Shown here piece by piece: positions 42,128 through 51,676 of a DNA stretch of 64,000 bases. Within the stretch, counting starts at the first letter, position 1, and each line of letters starts with the position of its first letter. Source of the stretch: Pirellula sp. SH-Sr6A (GTDB lineage Bacteria; Planctomycetota; Planctomycetia; Pirellulales; Pirellulaceae); assembly GCF_001610875.1 (NCBI RefSeq), contig NZ_CP011272.1, positions 310,001-374,000 of the forward strand, read 5' to 3'. The notes under the pieces are model-generated. The model saw nothing but the letters and a program-made list of their open reading frames with translations, was not told where the DNA came from and did no database searches. The position numbers and the translations under genes were made by a program.

Positions 42128-43399
42128 ATGGATTGGGCCACCTTGGAAACGCGCAAACGACGTAATTGGTTTCTGGTCGTGATTGCATGGATGCTGGGGG
42201 CGACCCCTTTCGAAACATCCCTGTCACAAGAAAAGCGACCTGCGGAACAAATCGCTGCACCGCCAAGTTCGCTACAAAGTTCGCCGTCAGCAACGGCCGA
42301 TCATTGGCTTCTACACCCGAGTGCGCGGATGCCCCGCACGGCGATCGAGAGAGCCAAGTTCCCGGTTGTGGATTGCCATACCCACTTTTGGGTCAAAGGT
42401 CGGCATGACGAAGACCTTTTGCGACGGTACGTCGCCATGATGGATCGCAACAACATCGCGATTTCGGTTTCTCTCGATGGAACGCTTGGCCCACAACTAG
42501 AGCGCCACGTGAAATTCCTACAGGCTGACTACGCGAATCGCTTTGTGATCTTCGCGAATATCGACTTCCGAGGTGCGGCGGACGAAAAGGACTTTGCGAA
42601 GTGGGAATGCAATCAACCTCATTTCATCCGTAACGTGGTGGAACAGCTTCGGGAAGCTCATCGAAAGGATTGGATCGGTGGTCTCAAGTTTTTCAAGGAC
42701 TTCGGACTTGGCTATCGCGATGCGATGGGCGTGTTGCTTCGGGTTGACGACCCGCGATGGGATCCGATCTGGGAAACCTGCGGAGAGCTTGGACTCCCTG
42801 TCCTAATGCACACGGCTGATCCGAGTGCCTTCTTTCGGCCCATCACGGAAATCAATGAACGAAAGCGAGAGCTCGAGCAGCATCCTGATTGGTCGTTTCA
42901 TGGCGACGGATTCCCGTCCCGCGATGCCTTGCTGGAAGCCAGAAATCGCGTGGTCGGACGCCATCCGAAAACTCGTTTCATCGCAGCACACTTTGGGAAC
43001 GATGCGGAAGACCTGACTCAGTTGTCCCGTTGGCTTGAGGAATACCCCAACCTTCATGTCGAGTTCGCTTCACGCATCAACGAATTGGGCCGGCAGCCCT
43101 ACACGTCTCGCGATTTCTTTGTCCGGTATCAAGACCGAATCCTTTTCGGTACGGATGGTCCATGGCCGGAAAAACGTTTGCATTCCTATTGGCGCTTCCT
43201 CGAAACGAAAGACGAATACTTTGCTTACTCCGATAAAGTCCCGCCACCGCAAGGAGACTGGAACATCTACGGGATCTTTCTCGAAGACAAGATTCTTCGA
43301 AAAATTTACCATGAAAACGCGGCCCGTTTGATCCCTGGAGTTCGAGAGAAACTCTCCGAGCAGTCCAGCCTCCAGTCGCCTGCCCCCGTGCGGAATTGA
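42128..43399 (+). CDS. Exported amidohydrolase-2 family metal hydrolase, active site intact
   Basis: This 423-residue protein has an N-terminal signal (WFLVVIAWMLGATPFETSLS). The body is a TIM-barrel of the amidohydrolase_2 (ACMSD-like) type. Metal ligands are all visible: HxH in VVDCHTHFWV (His84, His86), His228 in LPVLMHTADPS, His288 in FIAAHFGND and Asp343 in ILFGTDGPWP. Lys187 in GGLKFFKDF might be structural. The substrate is unknown. It is the first of eight same-strand genes, but it is of a different amidohydrolase branch from the following seven and is separated from them by about 230 bases. Confidence 0.88.
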   Translation: MDWATLETRKRRNWFLVVIAWMLGATPFETSLSQEKRPAEQIAAPPSSLQSSPSATADHWLLHPSARMPRTAIERAKFPVVDCHTHFWVKGRHDEDLLRRYVAMMDRNNIAISVSLDGTLGPQLERHVKFLQADYANRFVIFANIDFRGAADEKDFAKWECNQPHFIRNVVEQLREAHRKDWIGGLKFFKDFGLGYRDAMGVLLRVDDPRWDPIWETCGELGLPVLMHTADPSAFFRPITEINERKRELEQHPDWSFHGDGFPSRDALLEARNRVVGRHPKTRFIAAHFGNDAEDLTQLSRWLEEYPNLHVEFASRINELGRQPYTSRDFFVRYQDRILFGTDGPWPEKRLHSYWRFLETKDEYFAYSDKVPPPQGDWNIYGIFLEDKILRKIYHENAARLIPGVREKLSEQSSLQSPAPVRN

Positions 43400-43633
43400 G
43401 GGATTGGTTGAACTATTCGCCGAACCAAACGGTTGCCAAGTCGCTACCATCGGAGTAGTTTAGCCGTGTCCGCTTCGTATCGCGACTCGATTCGCTTCCT
43501 TCGCTCTTTTGCATTGGAACAGGAACTCGATCGCGTTGCTCCTCTCCGCGGATCACCACGTGTCTATCGGCATGGAGCGGTCTATGTACTGCTTCCTGCG
43601 TGTTCGTTTCTTTTTAGGCAAACGGTCTGCATT

Positions 43634-46252
43634 ATGCGAGCCTCCATCAGGAGATCGTTTCACGTGATGGGGTGGCTCTGTCTCCTTTTTCTCGTGACAA
43701 CCCTATCTTCGAATACGTGCATCTCGTGGGTGCGCACCGCGTCGATCGCTGGGGAGCCTGCGGACATCAAGGTGGCTGTGGTGAACGCAACGATCCTGAC
43801 CATGGCCGATCAGGGAACGGTGCCGAATGGGACCTTAGTGGTGAGAGGTTCGAAAATTGAAGCGGTCGGTGGTCCCGATTTGCCCATTCCTGAAGGGTAC
43901 CAACGGATCGACGCTGCAGGTGCCTATCTAACACCGGGCTTGATCGATTTGCGAAGCAGTCTTTGGTTGGATGCATCGGACCTGGAAGCTTCGGGAAACG
44001 ATGGCTCGCTTTCCATTCGAGATGCTATCGATCCGGTCGATGAAAATTGGCGAGAGATCCTTTCGACGGGTGTGACGGCTGTCTATATCCAACCATCGTC
44101 GCGAGGGGCAATCGGAGGTCGCGGCATTCTTCTTTCATCCTGGCCAGACGCTTCGGCAAGTCCGAAAATTCTCTCGGATGCAGCGGGATTGCAGATGTCG
44201 ATGGGAACGTCCCGTTCTAACCGAGAAAGATTGCAACGGACCAATTCCCTCAAAGCATGGTTGCAGGGATTGGTAGATTACAAAAAGAAGTGGGACGAAT
44301 ACGAATCCCAACTGAAGAAATTGGAATCGAAAAAGTCAGAAACGGAAACAAAAGAAACAGGCGAAAAAAAGCAGCCAGCGAAAGATTCCGGAAAAGAGCC
44401 TTCCAAGGAGTCGAGCGATGCTGCAAAGACACAGGAAAAAGCAGGGGAAAAGCCACCTGAAAAACCGGTGAAGGATTCGATCAAAGAACAGTTTTTGCCC
44501 CTGCTCGCCGGCAAAATCCCGGTCCGTCTGGAAGTCCACAACATCAACGATCTTCGGTTTGCCCAGGAATTGATGAAAGGGTTTCCCGATGTGCAGTGGG
44601 TCCTGGAATCGCTCGACGAACTCGGACGTTCGACACACGAACTGACCAAGACATCGACGCCAATTGTCCTCCAGCCGATATCGGACGCATGGTTCCCCGG
44701 GGATGCTTCCGTATTGCAGGCGACGTCCAACTATCCAGAACTGCTTAGGAAGCATAAAGGGGTTATCGGCATCGGAACGTTCTCCGGTGCAGCGCGCGGT
44801 TCGAAATCTTTGCGGACCGTCGCGGCGTCCGCAGTCGCCGCAGGTATGCCCCTCGATCGGGCGTTGCAAGCCATTACATCGGTACCGGCCAAGTTGACAC
44901 AAGTGGAACAACAGCTGGGAACCTTGTCGCCAGGCAAGGACGCGACATTCGTTCTCTTTGGCGGTCATCCTCTGGATTTAACATCCCCCGTGCTACGCGT
45001 CTTCACCGAGGGTATCGATCGCACCCAGGAACTAGAACTGAACTCGAAACGGCCGGTCTCGGGTGATACTTCGGCGAAATCCCACAACGGAACGGAAGCA
45101 AAGCCGATGACACTTCCCGATCGATTGCCAGAATCCTACGAAGTGATTTCCAGACGCGTGTGGGTGGACGGGCAATTCATCCACGCTGTGATTCAAGTTC
45201 GGGACGGGAAAATTGCTTCGGTTCAGAAAGTGGATTCGGACGTAACAGAGTTAAAGAGCGGGATTGCCCGGTTCGATGTAAACGATCTTCCTATCACACC
45301 TGGTTTGATTTCCCCTTTTGCGACGCTAGGCATTGCGAACAATGCGATTGCAGGGGCGGAATCCAATTCGCTTCCCATACAAACGAGTGATGCAATCGAT
45401 GGCTCGAATCGGGCGAGAGAACGATGGGGAGGGAGTGGTTTCTATCATGTGGCGTTGGCCTCCTCTCCTGCTAATACCATAGCAGGACAGATCGATCTGG
45501 TTTCTACCGTCCCCCCAAACGATTTAGACGTCGGCACTGTTGCGATCGAGTTCGTGCTGAGTGAATCGGCGCGCAACGCAGGTCGATTTCCTTCCAGCCT
45601 GGCTGGCCAGATCCAAATGCTTCAGGAATTCTTCGGTACCGGTTCCGCAAGCTCTCGTCTGTTTCTTCCAGACGTAGCTTCGATTTGGTGGAGCGAAACC
45701 AGTCGGAGCAAGTCCGTACAACTGCGGGATCGATCGCTTATTTCCCTTTTCGTGGTGCGCGAGGGTGCCGAATTGGATGCTTGCGTCCGGATGACCAAGC
45801 AGTGGGGGCTGCGAGCGGCCGTTTACGGTATCAAATCGCTGCGTGATCATTTGGGGACGCTCGCCGAATCGAAAGCGACACTCATTCTCACCTCGGAAAG
45901 CGAGGAGGACTACCTTTGGTATGGACGCGATGTGGTCGCAAGTTTCGACCAGGGGGTTCCACTCCTCTTTGCAGGCGAGACAGGGCGAGACGCCTTGCGT
46001 GCTGCCGCGGAATGTGTTCGGGCAGGGGTTCGCGAGGAGTATGTATTGCAGCAGCTCATCGATGGCCCTGCGGCATTGTTCCAAATCGATCGTCCACAAA
46101 TTCAGGTTGGAGAGGATGCGGATTTCGTGGTCTGGACGGGCGGTTTGTTATCGGGGCACGCTCCTCGGCCTCGTTGCATCGTTCGCGGTTCGCTGCTCTC
46201 CGTCGAGAAAGAGGAGTCCGCTCCTTATTGGACGGAAGGAGCGCAGCAATGA
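43634..46252 (+). CDS. Exported double amidohydrolase-fold protein, metal site lost
   Basis: This 872-residue protein has a signal peptide (VMGWLCLLFLVTTLSS) and two amidohydrolase-like modules. The first has IKVAVVNATILTMADQG, GTLVVRGSKIEAVGG and AAGAYLTPGLIDLRSSLWLD, where the HxH of active relatives would be expected; it ends with LGTLSPGKDATFVLFGGHPL. The second runs from SYEVISRRVWVDGQFIHAVI to IQVGEDADFVVWTGG and has LPITPGLISPFATLG. Neither keeps HxH. A Lys/Glu-rich linker (44281-44490) sits just before LLAGKIPVRLEVHN. The ATG at 43634 precedes the signal; the longer frame from 43433 is unlikely. It overlaps the next gene by ATGA. Confidence 0.82.
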   Translation: MRASIRRSFHVMGWLCLLFLVTTLSSNTCISWVRTASIAGEPADIKVAVVNATILTMADQGTVPNGTLVVRGSKIEAVGGPDLPIPEGYQRIDAAGAYLTPGLIDLRSSLWLDASDLEASGNDGSLSIRDAIDPVDENWREILSTGVTAVYIQPSSRGAIGGRGILLSSWPDASASPKILSDAAGLQMSMGTSRSNRERLQRTNSLKAWLQGLVDYKKKWDEYESQLKKLESKKSETETKETGEKKQPAKDSGKEPSKESSDAAKTQEKAGEKPPEKPVKDSIKEQFLPLLAGKIPVRLEVHNINDLRFAQELMKGFPDVQWVLESLDELGRSTHELTKTSTPIVLQPISDAWFPGDASVLQATSNYPELLRKHKGVIGIGTFSGAARGSKSLRTVAASAVAAGMPLDRALQAITSVPAKLTQVEQQLGTLSPGKDATFVLFGGHPLDLTSPVLRVFTEGIDRTQELELNSKRPVSGDTSAKSHNGTEAKPMTLPDRLPESYEVISRRVWVDGQFIHAVIQVRDGKIASVQKVDSDVTELKSGIARFDVNDLPITPGLISPFATLGIANNAIAGAESNSLPIQTSDAIDGSNRARERWGGSGFYHVALASSPANTIAGQIDLVSTVPPNDLDVGTVAIEFVLSESARNAGRFPSSLAGQIQMLQEFFGTGSASSRLFLPDVASIWWSETSRSKSVQLRDRSLISLFVVREGAELDACVRMTKQWGLRAAVYGIKSLRDHLGTLAESKATLILTSESEEDYLWYGRDVVASFDQGVPLLFAGETGRDALRAAAECVRAGVREEYVLQQLIDGPAALFQIDRPQIQVGEDADFVVWTGGLLSGHAPRPRCIVRGSLLSVEKEESAPYWTEGAQQ

Positions 46253-47562
46253 TTCGAAAGCAAGAGATGAGTCGAAAGATTTTGTCCGCGGGTTTTGCTT
46301 TTCCATCCACCTTCTTCGATCGAAAGCTCGGAATGTTGAGAGAGATTTCTGGGATCAAGCTCGCGACAATAGCGGCATGTTTGGTCTCCAATCCGTGCAT
46401 AGGGGTGGACGCATGTGCGAACGGTCCGTCGGACGGCGGCAACGCGGTCTTGGTCCAAGCAGAACATGTGATCACCGGCGACGGTGAAATGCTCGAACCG
46501 GGAGCAATATTGATTCGAAATGGCAAGATCGAGGCGATTGGCAAAGAAGTCGTCGCGGAGGGAGCCAAGATCGTTCAAGCAAAATGGGTTATGCCTGGAT
46601 TGGTGAACGCCGCTTCCGATCTGGGGCTCGCGGGTGGAACATCCGAAGTTTCCGCGGAAGTAACGCCTGACTTCGACACCTCTTCGACGATGGACTGGGG
46701 ATCCCGATCCTTTTCCCGTGCGGTCGATGAAGGGATTACGACGTCGCATGTGATTCCCGGGTCGCAGTCGGTTTTCGCCGGCGTCAGCTGTATGGTGAAG
46801 ACGGCGGGAAACGTTGATAACTCCAATGCTCCTTACCTGATGAAGAAGGACTGCGGGCTGACCATTGCATTGTGTACCGATCCGACAGGTCGCAACCAAT
46901 CGCGGGGACGCCCCGACACGGTATTCATGCGGCAGCCCACCAATCGAATGGGGGTGGTTTGGATTCTCCGGAGTTCGTTCCAAAAGGCGATCGAGTCGAA
47001 GACCACTGACGACCTGGATGAGAGGAAAATGACGATCCTTCGCAAAGCTCTGGATCAGTCGTTGCCTCTCTATTCTGTAAGCCGCACCGAAGTCGACATT
47101 CAAAGTTGTTTCACTTTGCAAAACGAATTTGGGGTTCGGCCCATCATCGTAGGTGGAGACGAAGCGTATAGACTGATCGATACCATTGTGGAAAGGAAGC
47201 CAGAGATCGTCTTCACCGGCCTCGCCACGTCGTCACGTGTTGGAGGTCTACGCGGAGAGGAAGGTACCGCCCGAAGATGGAATGTGCTCGGGCAACTCGA
47301 TGCAGCTGGCGCTACCTACTGCTTGGCCGGCGATCAATTGCTCGAGCAAGCAAGATTTGCGCATCGATTTGGACTGAGTCGCGACGCGGCGCTCCGCAGC
47401 ATCACGCTCAGCCCCGCGTCTATCTTGAAGATCGACTCGAGCGTCGGGTCGCTTCGGCAAGGCAAGGCGGCCGACTTGCTCGCCCTGGACTCGGATCCAC
47501 TCGAGTTCCGAACGGCAGTCCAGTGGGTGATGGTCGATGGCAAAGTGCTATCTCAACCTTAG
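46249..47562 (+). CDS. Exported amidohydrolase-fold protein, metal site lost
   Basis: This 437-residue protein has a hydrophobic segment after a charged start (GIKLATIAACLVSNPCIGVD). The fold frame is clear: AVLVQAEHVITGDGEMLEPG, AILIRNGKIEAIGKEV and AKWVMPGLVNAASDLGLAGG, which replaces the HxH segment, then AVDEGITTSHVIPGSQSVFA and GLSRDAALRSITLSPASILK, GSLRQGKAADLLALDSDPLE. No HxH remains and the later His/Asp ligands are not evident. The start codon overlaps the previous stop as ATGA, so the frame opening at 45916 is not used. No substrate can be proposed. Confidence 0.82.
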   Translation: MIRKQEMSRKILSAGFAFPSTFFDRKLGMLREISGIKLATIAACLVSNPCIGVDACANGPSDGGNAVLVQAEHVITGDGEMLEPGAILIRNGKIEAIGKEVVAEGAKIVQAKWVMPGLVNAASDLGLAGGTSEVSAEVTPDFDTSSTMDWGSRSFSRAVDEGITTSHVIPGSQSVFAGVSCMVKTAGNVDNSNAPYLMKKDCGLTIALCTDPTGRNQSRGRPDTVFMRQPTNRMGVVWILRSSFQKAIESKTTDDLDERKMTILRKALDQSLPLYSVSRTEVDIQSCFTLQNEFGVRPIIVGGDEAYRLIDTIVERKPEIVFTGLATSSRVGGLRGEEGTARRWNVLGQLDAAGATYCLAGDQLLEQARFAHRFGLSRDAALRSITLSPASILKIDSSVGSLRQGKAADLLALDSDPLEFRTAVQWVMVDGKVLSQP

Positions 47563-47614
47563 TCAAGTACGTAATCAAGACATACATAACAAACGAGTGC
47601 ACCGGGACAGATTC

Positions 47615-48952
47615 ATGAAACGCAAAGGTTTGGTTTTGATTGCTGCGTGGGGTTTCACCTTCGCTTGCCAGGTTACCGGATTGCTCGCGGATACTTTGGC
47701 GATAAAAGGTGGAACGATTCTGACCGTCTCGGCTGGTCGAATGGAAGACGGGACGATCCTCATTCGCGATGGAAAAATCGAATCCGTCGGTAAGGATGTT
47801 CCAGTTCCCATCGAAGCGACCGTGATCGATGCGAAAGGGAAAGTCGTCATTCCAGGGTTCGTGGAGGCGCATACTTCGGAAGGCATGGGGCAGTCGAACG
47901 AACGAAATGATTTTGTCCCCTTCCTTTCCGTCGTGGACTCGATAGATCCCGTGCTCGATTTCTTTGAAGAGTCGCGACGAAACGGAGTCACGACAATTGC
48001 GATCGTACCGGGGAATAGCACGCTCGTAGGAGGACGATCCGCAATTTTGAAGACTGCTGGGCAGTATGTCGACGACATGATCGTGCGGCGAGATGCGGGA
48101 GTAAAGGTGGCCATGCAACCAACCAACGGAAGCCGGATGGGGCATTTGGCTCGATTGCGAAAGGAACTCGACAAAGCAAAACAATCCTTGGAGAAGCGAA
48201 GCAAAGGAGAACTGGACTCGAAGGAGTCAGCCAAACCCGAAAGCGGTGAAAAGAAGCAAGACGATGCGCCGAAGCCCGATGGGAATGGTGCCGATGCTTC
48301 GCAGCCCGAGAACAATGCAGCTAGCGAAGCCTTGTATGCGTCCAAAGGCTTAGATGTGATGATGGACGTTGTTGCAGGAAAGACTCCGGTTTTCCTTTAC
48401 TGCGATTCCGCGATGGATGTCGCCAACGGAAAGCAGCTCGCCAAGGACTACAGCCTCGATTGTATCTTCGTCCTGGGTAGAACCGCATACAAAGCAGTAG
48501 ACCTGTTGAAAGATGCGAAGCATCCCGTTGTTCTTGACAAGAGTCTGGTCTTTTGGGAGTCGGAGCCTCGCACGCGGATGGAATCTAAAGTGGTACTACC
48601 CAAGGTTTTTCTGGATGCGAAGGTGCCGTTCGTTTTTCAAACCGGAGATGGCGGTTTCCGAACCACAATTGGTTCTAGCTACCTTTGGTATCAGGCGGCT
48701 GTGGCTGTGAAGGCGGGGATGTCGGAAGAAGCGGCTCTTCGGGCCTTGACTCTGACCCCGGCCGAATTGCTGGGGGTCTCGGAGCTAGTGGGTTCAATTG
48801 AAGCAGGAAAGGATGCGGATCTGGTAATTCTCTCTGGAAAACCACTTCGAACGGCGACTTGGGTCGAGAAGACAATTGTCAACGGGAAGGTCGTATACGA
48901 TCGGTCCAACGACGACAAACTAAAGCGACTCTTATCCCCGAAAGCGGAGTAG
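47615..48952 (+). CDS. Exported amidohydrolase-fold protein with half-lost HxH
   Basis: This 445-residue protein has a clean signal peptide (LVLIAAWGFTFACQVTGLLA). It has TLAIKGGTILTVSAGRMEDG, TILIRDGKIESVGKDVPVPI, VVIPGFVEAHTSEGMGQSNE (first His kept, second replaced by Ser), RNGVTTIAIVPGNSTLVGGR, and the C-terminal LTLTPAELLGVSELVGSIEA followed by GKDADLVILSGKPL. A Lys/Glu/Asp-rich linker (about 48170-48330) precedes the strand VVAGKTPVFLYCDS. An Asp in FQTGDGGFRT may be the remnant of the last ligand. It begins 52 bases after the previous gene and is followed by the next after 5 bases. Confidence 0.83.
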   Translation: MKRKGLVLIAAWGFTFACQVTGLLADTLAIKGGTILTVSAGRMEDGTILIRDGKIESVGKDVPVPIEATVIDAKGKVVIPGFVEAHTSEGMGQSNERNDFVPFLSVVDSIDPVLDFFEESRRNGVTTIAIVPGNSTLVGGRSAILKTAGQYVDDMIVRRDAGVKVAMQPTNGSRMGHLARLRKELDKAKQSLEKRSKGELDSKESAKPESGEKKQDDAPKPDGNGADASQPENNAASEALYASKGLDVMMDVVAGKTPVFLYCDSAMDVANGKQLAKDYSLDCIFVLGRTAYKAVDLLKDAKHPVVLDKSLVFWESEPRTRMESKVVLPKVFLDAKVPFVFQTGDGGFRTTIGSSYLWYQAAVAVKAGMSEEAALRALTLTPAELLGVSELVGSIEAGKDADLVILSGKPLRTATWVEKTIVNGKVVYDRSNDDKLKRLLSPKAE

Positions 48953-48957
48953 CTGCC

Positions 48958-51675
48958 ATGTCAACATTCGACGGATTGCGCATTTCAGCGACGAGGACCA
49001 AAGTGATGAGGCTCCAGCTAACCGCTCTCTGCAATTTGATCCTCTGCATCTTTGGATTTGTCTGTGCACTACCGACGTCGGTTAGAGCAGAGGTGGGCGC
49101 TTTCGGCGCTGCCGACCCGGATGATTCGGACTCGAGAACTATTTTTCAAGTTGGTCAACTTTACTCTGGAAGCGAAGCTCCCATCCGCGATGCGGTCATC
49201 GTCGTTCAGCAAGGCAAGATCGTTGCAATTGGTCCGCGATCGAGTGTGAAATGGGAGCCATCCGACAAGTTGGTCGACTGCCGCAATGCCACGGCGATTC
49301 CAGGACTTTTGATGGCGGATACAAATCTCGTCGAAAGAGGAAACGATGAGCCGCGGACATTTACTCCGGAAAATCGCGCCATCGATGCGTTCGATTTTTT
49401 CAAAGATCGAGCCGAGCTTCTCGCGGCGGGAATTACCACCGTCCACCTTTCTGCTCCCAGCAATCGATTGATGCCAGGGAAGAGTGCGATCGTAAAGCTC
49501 GCCGGTAAAGAGACCGCGGATCGAATCCTTCAGGCAGAAGAGAGCATGAAGATCGTTCTCTCACGTGAATCGCTTAATCCACCCACCATCTACGAGCCAC
49601 CCGTCGGCGCTGTTTCGGTAGATAGGCCTTTAAAACCGACGCAACCGCAGTTAGGGGCTTCTTTGGCGGAAGTCATGGCGGGCCTTCGCGCGATCTTTGA
49701 GGGGACCAAGTCGGGGAAGAGCGAGGATCTTTCCATTGAAACACTTCGAAACTGGCTCGATGCCAAACGAACTTTCCAAATCCATGCCTCTTCGGGTAGT
49801 GAGCTTCGAGCGGCGGTGGGAGTATCCAAATGGCTCCCAGGCGAATGGTACGTCGTCGCGCCGAAGGAATTTATTCAACCGTTTGATAAAGCGTTGCTCG
49901 CTTCGAACGCATTCCGGGGCGTGGTGCTCAAGTCTGAAGTCCGACCAGGAGCTATCAACAATCCGCCTGTGCCACGCGAGGTGGATCGCAATGTTTTGGA
50001 ACCGTGGGAATTTGCGGAACGAATGAAGGGGCAGGGATTTGTTCATAAGGTTGCCATCCAGGCTGCGACGGACGCCGATCTGAAATCCATATTTTTCTTA
50101 GCCAAGCAACTTGTACGAGGAGGATGGACACACGACGAGTGTTTAGCTGCCCTCACATGGAATCCCTCTCGAATACTTGGCGTAGACAGTCGTGTGGGGC
50201 GTCTGGCTGTTGGAATGGATGCTGACTTCGTGCTTCTAACCGATCCTCCTTTCGAAGAAGGTGCTGAAGTTTTAGCGACCTATGTCGATGGCCAAAAGGC
50301 TTATGAGAAGAAGGTGGAATCGGATGCGATCGTGATCGACGCATCCCAAATTATCACCCCCCATGGCGTCGTCGCCGATGGGAAGATCACAGTGGCTTCG
50401 GGCAAAATTCGCTCGGTGGGCAAAGAGGCTACGATTCCCCGCAATGCCCGTCGATTGAGTTTCCCGGATGGCGTCGTCGTACCGGGATTCATCGATGCGG
50501 GTTCGGAGCTGGGGCTAGGGTTACCGTTGTCGGAAACTATTCCGCTGGAAACAAAACTGGGTTCCCTCCTCGCTTACGACGACCCGGCCATTCAGTTCGC
50601 GAGAGAGGGAGGTGTCACTACCGCGTTGCTGAGCAGCTCTCGATTGCCTAGCCCTGTCATCGCTTTCAAGTTGTTAGATCGACCTCGTGCGCTCAAGGAT
50701 CCTGTCGCTATCCGATTTGAAGTGAGCGGGAACTTGACGACGGCTGAATTGAATTCCAGGAGAACACTTCTCACCGCTAAGCAATATGTCGACTCTTGGA
50801 CGCGATATGACGAAAGCATGCTCGAATATCAATCCAAAATAAAAGCGTACGAGATCGAGAAGAGGAAATTCGACGACGCGGCAAAAGAGTCCGAAAAGAA
50901 AAAGCAGGAAGAGGCATCAAAAAAATCGGCCGATTTGACCTCGAATCCGCCCGAGAATCCAAATCCCAAGGAAGGGAGTAAGCCTAGCGGTGCACCGAAG
51001 TCGGTAGGTTCCTCCGGCGAAAAGGAATCTCCAGGTCAGGCTCAACAAGGTGCGGAGAAAGAAGGGGAAAAGGAGCTCGAGCGATTGAAGGAGCCCGAGA
51101 AGCCCAAAGAACCAGAAAAGCCGAAATCGAATGCGAGTTTGGAGCCATACCGCGAGCTCTTTGCAGGAAAGATACTCGCCATTGTTGAGATCGAGGATTT
51201 CCGTGGGGCAGAACTGGCATTCAAGCTCTTTCACTCCGAGTACAAGCTCCCATTGGTTCTCGCCGGAGGCAAAGGCCTGTGGGAAGCTTCCGACTGGATC
51301 TCCAAAGGATCATTACCGGTCATTCTCGGGCCGGCGTTTTCGATCGAGGAACGAGGGGAGTCGATCGATCTTCCCGCCGAAATGGCGCTTCAGAATATTC
51401 CCTTTCTGGTTCAATCCAAAGGGACTACGGGAGTGAAACAGCTTAGCGAAGCGCTTGCCTATTCCGCTTTTCGCGGTCTCGCAAAGTCGAAAGGACTCGC
51501 GGCGCTGACCACGACGGCTTCCGCGACGCTGAAACTGCCCTCGATCGGGGCGATCGACGAGGGCCGTGACGCAGATCTTGTTGTGCTTAGCGGTAGCCCC
51601 CTCGATATCGCCACAGAAGTCTTAGCCGTCATCATCGACGGTAAGATCGTCTTCTTGAAGGAGTCCAAGGAATAA
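48958..51675 (+). CDS. Exported double amidohydrolase-fold protein with charged linker
   Basis: This 905-residue protein has a signal-like segment from the internal Met at 49006 (LQLTALCNLILCIFGFVCAL). Module 1 has AVIVVQQGKIVAIGPRSSVK, ATAIPGLLMADTNLVERGND and VGRLAVGMDADFVLLTDPPF. Module 2 has GVVADGKITVASGKIRSVGK, GVVVPGFIDAGSELGLGLPL, GGVTTALLSSSRLPSPV and IDEGRDADLVVLSGSPLDIA. Neither module keeps HxH. A long Lys/Glu/Pro-rich linker (about 50850-51140) lies before LFAGKILAIVEIED, the same place as in the 43634 and 47615 proteins. The ATG at 48958 has GGAG 8 bases upstream. Confidence 0.83.
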   Translation: MSTFDGLRISATRTKVMRLQLTALCNLILCIFGFVCALPTSVRAEVGAFGAADPDDSDSRTIFQVGQLYSGSEAPIRDAVIVVQQGKIVAIGPRSSVKWEPSDKLVDCRNATAIPGLLMADTNLVERGNDEPRTFTPENRAIDAFDFFKDRAELLAAGITTVHLSAPSNRLMPGKSAIVKLAGKETADRILQAEESMKIVLSRESLNPPTIYEPPVGAVSVDRPLKPTQPQLGASLAEVMAGLRAIFEGTKSGKSEDLSIETLRNWLDAKRTFQIHASSGSELRAAVGVSKWLPGEWYVVAPKEFIQPFDKALLASNAFRGVVLKSEVRPGAINNPPVPREVDRNVLEPWEFAERMKGQGFVHKVAIQAATDADLKSIFFLAKQLVRGGWTHDECLAALTWNPSRILGVDSRVGRLAVGMDADFVLLTDPPFEEGAEVLATYVDGQKAYEKKVESDAIVIDASQIITPHGVVADGKITVASGKIRSVGKEATIPRNARRLSFPDGVVVPGFIDAGSELGLGLPLSETIPLETKLGSLLAYDDPAIQFAREGGVTTALLSSSRLPSPVIAFKLLDRPRALKDPVAIRFEVSGNLTTAELNSRRTLLTAKQYVDSWTRYDESMLEYQSKIKAYEIEKRKFDDAAKESEKKKQEEASKKSADLTSNPPENPNPKEGSKPSGAPKSVGSSGEKESPGQAQQGAEKEGEKELERLKEPEKPKEPEKPKSNASLEPYRELFAGKILAIVEIEDFRGAELAFKLFHSEYKLPLVLAGGKGLWEASDWISKGSLPVILGPAFSIEERGESIDLPAEMALQNIPFLVQSKGTTGVKQLSEALAYSAFRGLAKSKGLAALTTTASATLKLPSIGAIDEGRDADLVVLSGSPLDIATEVLAVIIDGKIVFLKESKE

Positions 51676-51676
51676 C

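Noticed and set aside
43433-43633. N-terminal extension of the first double amidohydrolase, and similar long extensions at 45916 and 48859
   Set aside because: Signal peptides begin at the later ATGs, and the extensions overlap upstream genes or lack homology.
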